Positions 62,701 through 64,000 of a stretch of DNA of 64,000 nucleotides are shown piece by piece (positions within the stretch are counted from its first letter, which is position 1; each line of letters starts with the position of its first letter). The stretch lies in NCBI GenBank assembly GCA_031296935.1, contig JAVDPD010000028.1, forward strand, positions 1 to 64,000. The letters run 5' to 3'. Below the pieces are notes generated by a model that did not search any database, was not told the DNA's origin, and was given only the letters and a program-made list of their open reading frames with translations. Source of the stretch: Cerasicoccus maritimus. GTDB taxonomy: Bacteria > Verrucomicrobiota > Verrucomicrobiia > Opitutales > Cerasicoccaceae. The position numbers and the translations under genes were made by a program.

Positions 62701-64000
62701 GGCACCGAGCTATTAATCGCGAAGGCGGCAACCGCCCAAGCGTCACTTCCACCAAAGGTCCATGAAAAGTCCGCTGTGCTTTCGCCCGGGCCAATGACCT
62801 TCGATGAAATTTCGCCTTCCGAACCATCGCCCGTTACACCTTCTGCTTTAACCGGGCCAAAGACATTGTCCTGACCAGAATCGGCAGTAATTGTACGCGC
62901 ATCGTCTTGTGACACGTAAGCGTAGACAAGGTCACCCGGATCACCTGGAACGTTACTGATTGACGCCGATGTAGAATAGCCGCTGTTGGTTTGCGGCGTG
63001 TCAAAGGCCGAGTAAGTTGATGTTCCAGAATTGAAAACGCTCAGGTCGACATTATCAAAAGTCGTCGCCACAACAATAATCGAATCTTCCGCTCCACCGT
63101 TTACCTGCGAATTATTCACGGCAATATCGACATCCCCGCTACCCACAGATGGGTTGTAAACGAACCAAATTTCTACGAAGGCTTCTTGCGTAGTGCCTTG
63201 GTCGCTTAGCTTGGTCGCAGTTTGCGAGGCAGCGAGATCGGAGTCCCAACTGACACCGGAGATATCAAACCCAGTATGGTTATCAGACTCGCCGAAAATC
63301 GCAATGACCATCAAACTGTCCGTTCCGCTAAAGACTTCATGCGCGAGCGAAACCGTGGGATTGCCTGTGGACATATTGGAGCCTGCAACAAAGCTTTCAT
63401 AGGTGACAACGCCATTGAGTTTGACCCCGGTTTCAATTTCCAGTGATGCGCCTGGGCGGCCAGCAGCTCCGGGTTCAATACGGGTCAGGGCGTTACTACC
63501 AGTGTTGTCGCGCAAGTAGAGTAGCTTTTCGTTGGTGGGCACAGGCACAGTTGCCGAAGCAGTGTCGAAGTTGGGCAACGCTACCGGATCACCCGGATCA
63601 GTCGCTGTCACACTTAAACTGTCACCCACGTTAATCTTGAGCACACTGTTTTGCGGATTCACGGATCCGCCGCCCGTTGTGCTCAATGGCCCACCACGGA
63701 AAATGCCAGTATTAGCGCCTGTCTCAGTCAGATTCACCAATTCGAAATCTCCATTCGTGGAGTTGGTCACGATAACCGTAAAAGTGTCGGCGTTGACCTG
63801 ACTTACGTTCAGGTCTGGGTCGGTGAGCTCCAAATAAATGTCGTCCCCCTCATCATATAAAGATACCGTCGCATAGCCACTATCGGTAAATTCGATGCTC
63901 GGCGAAACGCGGTTGTTGACCACATCAATCGCGCTGGACGAAGACAACGAATCAGCGATCAATACTTCCGGGCCAATATCAAGGATCGCCGTGTTCACCA
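53751..64000 (-). CDS. Giant SdrD/DUF11-repeat secreted protein (N-terminus outside window)
   Basis: At least 3415 residues; the frame is open to the right edge, so the start and signal peptide are not seen. From the N-terminal side come Ig-like segments, then many alternating modules. One type is DUF11-like (VVYQITVTNVGNVDLATVEL; TIDIENTGDTTIETLPF; VNYTIVITNNTGSVQENVTI). The other is SdrD-B/Cna-B-like with calcium loops (GTVWQDDDGSGSQDGVESGL; GYVYEDYNGDGVGDIGI; GRVWDDADGDQSQGGGESGL). The last ~550 residues hold a verrucomicrobial C-terminal domain. It ends VPEPTP and stop, with no membrane helix after the PEP motif. It is probably a surface adhesin or matrix protein, co-transcribed with the PEP-CTERM gene that follows. 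Confidence 0.8.
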   Translation of the reverse strand, partial: VNTAILDIGPEVLIADSLSSSSAIDVVNNRVSPSIEFTDSGYATVSLYDEGDDIYLELTDPDLNVSQVNADTFTVIVTNSTNGDFELVNLTETGANTGIFRGGPLSTTGGGSVNPQNSVLKINVGDSLSVTATDPGDPVALPNFDTASATVPVPTNEKLLYLRDNTGSNALTRIEPGAAGRPGASLEIETGVKLNGVVTYESFVAGSNMSTGNPTVSLAHEVFSGTDSLMVIAIFGESDNHTGFDISGVSWDSDLAASQTATKLSDQGTTQEAFVEIWFVYNPSVGSGDVDIAVNNSQVNGGAEDSIIVVATTFDNVDLSVFNSGTSTYSAFDTPQTNSGYSTSASISNVPGDPGDLVYAYVSQDDARTITADSGQDNVFGPVKAEGVTGDGSEGEISSKVIGPGESTADFSWTFGGSDAWAVAAFAINSSVPSAVSFTQSPTMSQTFSMPTGGAAGATLYIETTASLGATVDIALDLSVNSTSFFQDSTANVTTISTGATNLYQLDWSGTLDADVTIDPGDAVEFGLVNAAGIAFDILYDSGTYPSAIALPATTVIDVENVDVYDAPYPDGTLVTDGFVGQKFYIRTTISDPFGTSDISNPGIQITDPNSINLLTPDPSDLSSVASLIASDADSLTYEYEWQTPATDGLYTITVSADEGTEGTVSDSLQSTITLAGIDGGTPSQISFTTGNDGADTDTFTSAESIGVRLIDYDENEDSGAIDTVQVTITTSSGDSDVVTLVETGVNTGIFTALFPSATDTTNADDGDINADVGTGLTVTYFDDDDPTDGSQDQAAVPLTTPNTAGVVVDKVLVEPSDGSAIVGDQVVYQITVTNVGNVDLATVELQDAFADAELTFVSASVTPDSNAVSTGTRTLTWDDLGALGVGESTSVTVTYTSAAAGTISSTATANTTSAFNDPSDSDTENLTVTNPGLTITKSLEGGAQTAYYGNLVEFTIDIENTGDTTIETLPFTDNYSSCLQFLAATPAADSSGGGVAQWNDLLAGATTLAPGATTQITLTFLVVGECDPALNVGEARFAIDVNGDAVPPAEDSNEDLTTDAASVSGTVWQDDDGSGSQDGVESGLAGLRVYIDLDGDGVRDSNEPFDITDSDGAYRIGNLAEGTYTVRIDENFLDDALSITTPTLTYFSLTLDPGEDADADFGLELTTVTGIIFNDVDGDGDTTPGVGEDGIGGVDVIITDSLGNVQTIRTLADGSYTAEVATGEVWVNVDESSLPAGYTLTTDLGVDNEPQSLTATSGINTFDGIGYQQPQGVAGHLFIDLDSDGNLDAGEPDLSGVTVFYDVNSDGILDPDGTNDILGDNDDEVSAITDSSGDYVLAIPTTGSVSIKVDTSTLPSGMDSTPTTANDPQSVTVNASATTVAADTGFAFTGLGIVKTSDATGDVEPGDTITYTVLVSNTSGSTHTGIDITDSLPSDVTFVSGSLSINAPLGYENNYTTNITEDFESQDETGGTPIASGGVPGWVGNWFEIDESNGFDVDDIEIANDTGANTPSWALTIENQDNGAGRGVDLSAADSATIDFTYRRVSLNAADDDVDVQISATGSAPWTTLGTYGDGNNDNDFVDQGTPITITSGFFTANTVIRFYSESGILEDNDWVNFDDIVISVDWTEAESQTGSAGNFPTNTELGNDYLLADGQYLTITYKVKVVDDPAGVSITNTASVVSDQQLTPTDSSVTNDIYNPAQGILSGYVLEDTTGDGNGNLGIENVTVELLDSSGNSIDSDTDLPGVQITVTTTDSDGAYSFEGVVPGSYQVKQTQPSGYFSVASADDGGDENILGDVTLIVITDDVTTSGNTFIEQQPATIVGYVYEDYNGDGVGDIGIANVVLELLDSSGNSIDSDSETVGVQATTTTSNISGQFFFTDLVAGTSYIVRQVQPSGYQSVGSSDGGLVNRIGDVTLITVGIGLNTGYYFTEELLPGSISGVVYDDTDGDGTGDVGIDGVRVFIDRNSNGVFDGVDVEVTTAGGGAFSFGNLRPGVYQIVAEDASGYVSVSDSDGGDASITLIALGAGVDETNIDFIDGIPATISGQVRDDTDSDGDTGDADSGISGVTVELYNDANQNGLVDFSEDLVDTAVTDGSGNFSFSVPAGDYVLLETDPANYLSTADTDGANDNQISITAAPNTTYAGNYFLDGNQGPNLSVTKSLDGGAVTLSYGDLATYTISIANDGNTNVLTLPLEDSYNADHIEYVSASILPSSVTRGSIVWDDLGSLNSGESTDLTITFRVIGESNPVANSAIVDDAEDEFANLLDASASDTLLTTQTSSVTGRVWDDADGDQSQGGGESGLSGITVYLDLNENGVFDLNEPTADTDANGDYTFPNLDAGDYDVRVDESTLPGPPAYNATTSVPVEVTLGDNTDQTDVDFGYQQQTALIDVVKTSDAAGDLDPGDTVNYTIVITNNTGSVQENVTITDLLPAGTTYVADSASYTWSGDAGGLEYLDDFSTQSYSNSFGSDTWSGSWTEGGSESGDNPAAGGIQIDGGSYEDLFWTGLGGGDYTLQRPIDLTSMTSATININLQQYNTINGTDTFTIEVSGNNGSTWTEVYQLVGALGTNPSQLAVDIPSALIGANSVIRLTGNGFTGYMSVNEIEIVANSVFTITDDAGDPTTAGQLITAADDIDMNAGDTLTITYAVTVNDFPDVSSINNTASYTSVQQTSPLTSSVFDAVNVGVISGQVLADADGNGVGDVGLAGIVITLRNADGSTIDTDPNTAGVQEPESTTDGLGTFSFENLPLGDYRVVQLNQPVGYISVSDTDGFNNTINNVIGDENALSLASNGDTLTSLIFLEAEYGSISGTVYDDLNLSGDYDSGEPGLANATIDLILDANGNGLIDGVDIVYDFPATSDVNGDYAFASVPVGTYIIRETDPSGYYSTGDDDGANDNAIITGIVVTSGGSITSSTSFFDSSATANSDSDCESDFLELALNGDTSTGVLANGLLRLQLIDASTGRFDVVFSRPNNLLNVSYTLEGTNDLLGTWFTIATIPANSSVSAPFTSIDNGSFETITYGNIQAASGFNSTDFGLVRLAVTTGATTLYTQVYGWQATQMELAEANSWSNPFTMDEVFCGTVDAVAGQILDLGSTANGSDLGALVNGGGYYVEVASGAFEGHRFEIASGDVDEVTLTTDTDIYSPTGGDTFNTANDMPALTGADIKIRRYRTFDELFDKDSTFVGQDSGDPNLATHIYIFNNRRSIPEYEAFMLGYYGPEWAFFGVTEGAYWVREDQLYPFEDQGSLTIDPATGFVIISRQEASKIYAYGKVRNHDSAVVLNDNGGDPTIAGYNLIGALYPVTQVPVDGADDGQNGRGMTSSVFQAGADPDNAAEILLWDTDPEIDGRATVFFLFDDTEDAWIDYAEVGGPPFTNLNDSPNTLQFRSDRASLIKLPEGDETVLIVPEPTP
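55270..61590 (-). repeat. Alternating DUF11 and SdrD-B-type coding repeats
   Basis: Within the giant protein, DUF11-like domains recur at about 61590, 61200, 59840, 57540 and 56820, and SdrD-B-like domains at about 60810, 60490, 60180, 58900, 58560, 58230, 57880, 57170, 55950 and 55560. The units at 58900, 58560 and 55950 are close in wording (LLDSSGNSIDSD, and RQVQPSGY/KQTQPSGY), pointing to fairly recent duplication. The Asp-rich DxDGDG loops would bind calcium. Confidence 0.7.

Overview
The window looks like a chromosomal segment of a verrucomicrobial bacterium, probably Opitutae/Puniceicoccales-like. The inference rests on moderately high GC, three proteins ending in PEP-CTERM sorting tails (VPEP or IPEP, hydrophobic helix, Arg/Lys cluster), very large secreted proteins built from immunoglobulin-like modules, and a DUF1080 (3-keto-disaccharide hydrolase) protein. 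No rRNA is present, so the taxonomy is inference.

Left part (1-5083): the 3' tip of an IS630-type transposase, a HAD hydrolase / FAH-family enolase-hydrolase pair, a cluster of short palindromic repeats, an HNH endonuclease and a small membrane protein. Next comes the most interesting locus: a CooA-like Crp/Fnr regulator (3562-4245) facing a short CooS (carbon monoxide dehydrogenase)-like protein (4263-4934). The promoter of the second gene carries TGTCG-N6-TGACA centred 41.5 bp upstream of the start predicted from a perfect TATAAT box. This looks like a miniature gas- or redox-sensing circuit.

5084-25103: a minus-strand run of secreted proteins. It holds two giant exoproteins (about 3678 and 2317 aa), an SGNH-type hydrolase and a small P-domain PEP-CTERM protein. 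Then follow typA (translational GTPase), a Pmp3/YqaE membrane peptide and tRNA-Phe with its terminator. After the tRNA is a small accessory patch (27607-28958) with a gene remnant, 23-bp degenerate repeats and an AT-richer lipoprotein gene.

28959-37775: one plus-strand operon of Bat type (MoxR ATPase, DUF58, DUF4381-like, BatA, a BatB-BatC fusion with a Gln-rich tail, BatD, BatE), probably an envelope-associated chaperone or stress complex. A PEP-CTERM protein with its terminator follows.

39278-44006: a signalling cluster (receiver with decayed ATPase domain, class III nucleotidyl cyclase, histidine kinase with a decayed half-receiver) interrupted by divergent zinc-free ribosomal protein genes (rpmE and rpmJ against rpmB) and by a MITE-like element next to a perfect 24-bp-arm hairpin.

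44191-64000: a secreted metzincin protease with PKD domains and propeller-like repeats; a LacI-type regulator divergent from an uncharacterised gene with a shared operator-like palindrome; a DUF1080 protein; a PEP-CTERM protein; and a giant SdrD/DUF11-repeat protein that runs off the right edge. Overall the window is dominated by cell-surface and secreted proteins plus several small regulatory modules.
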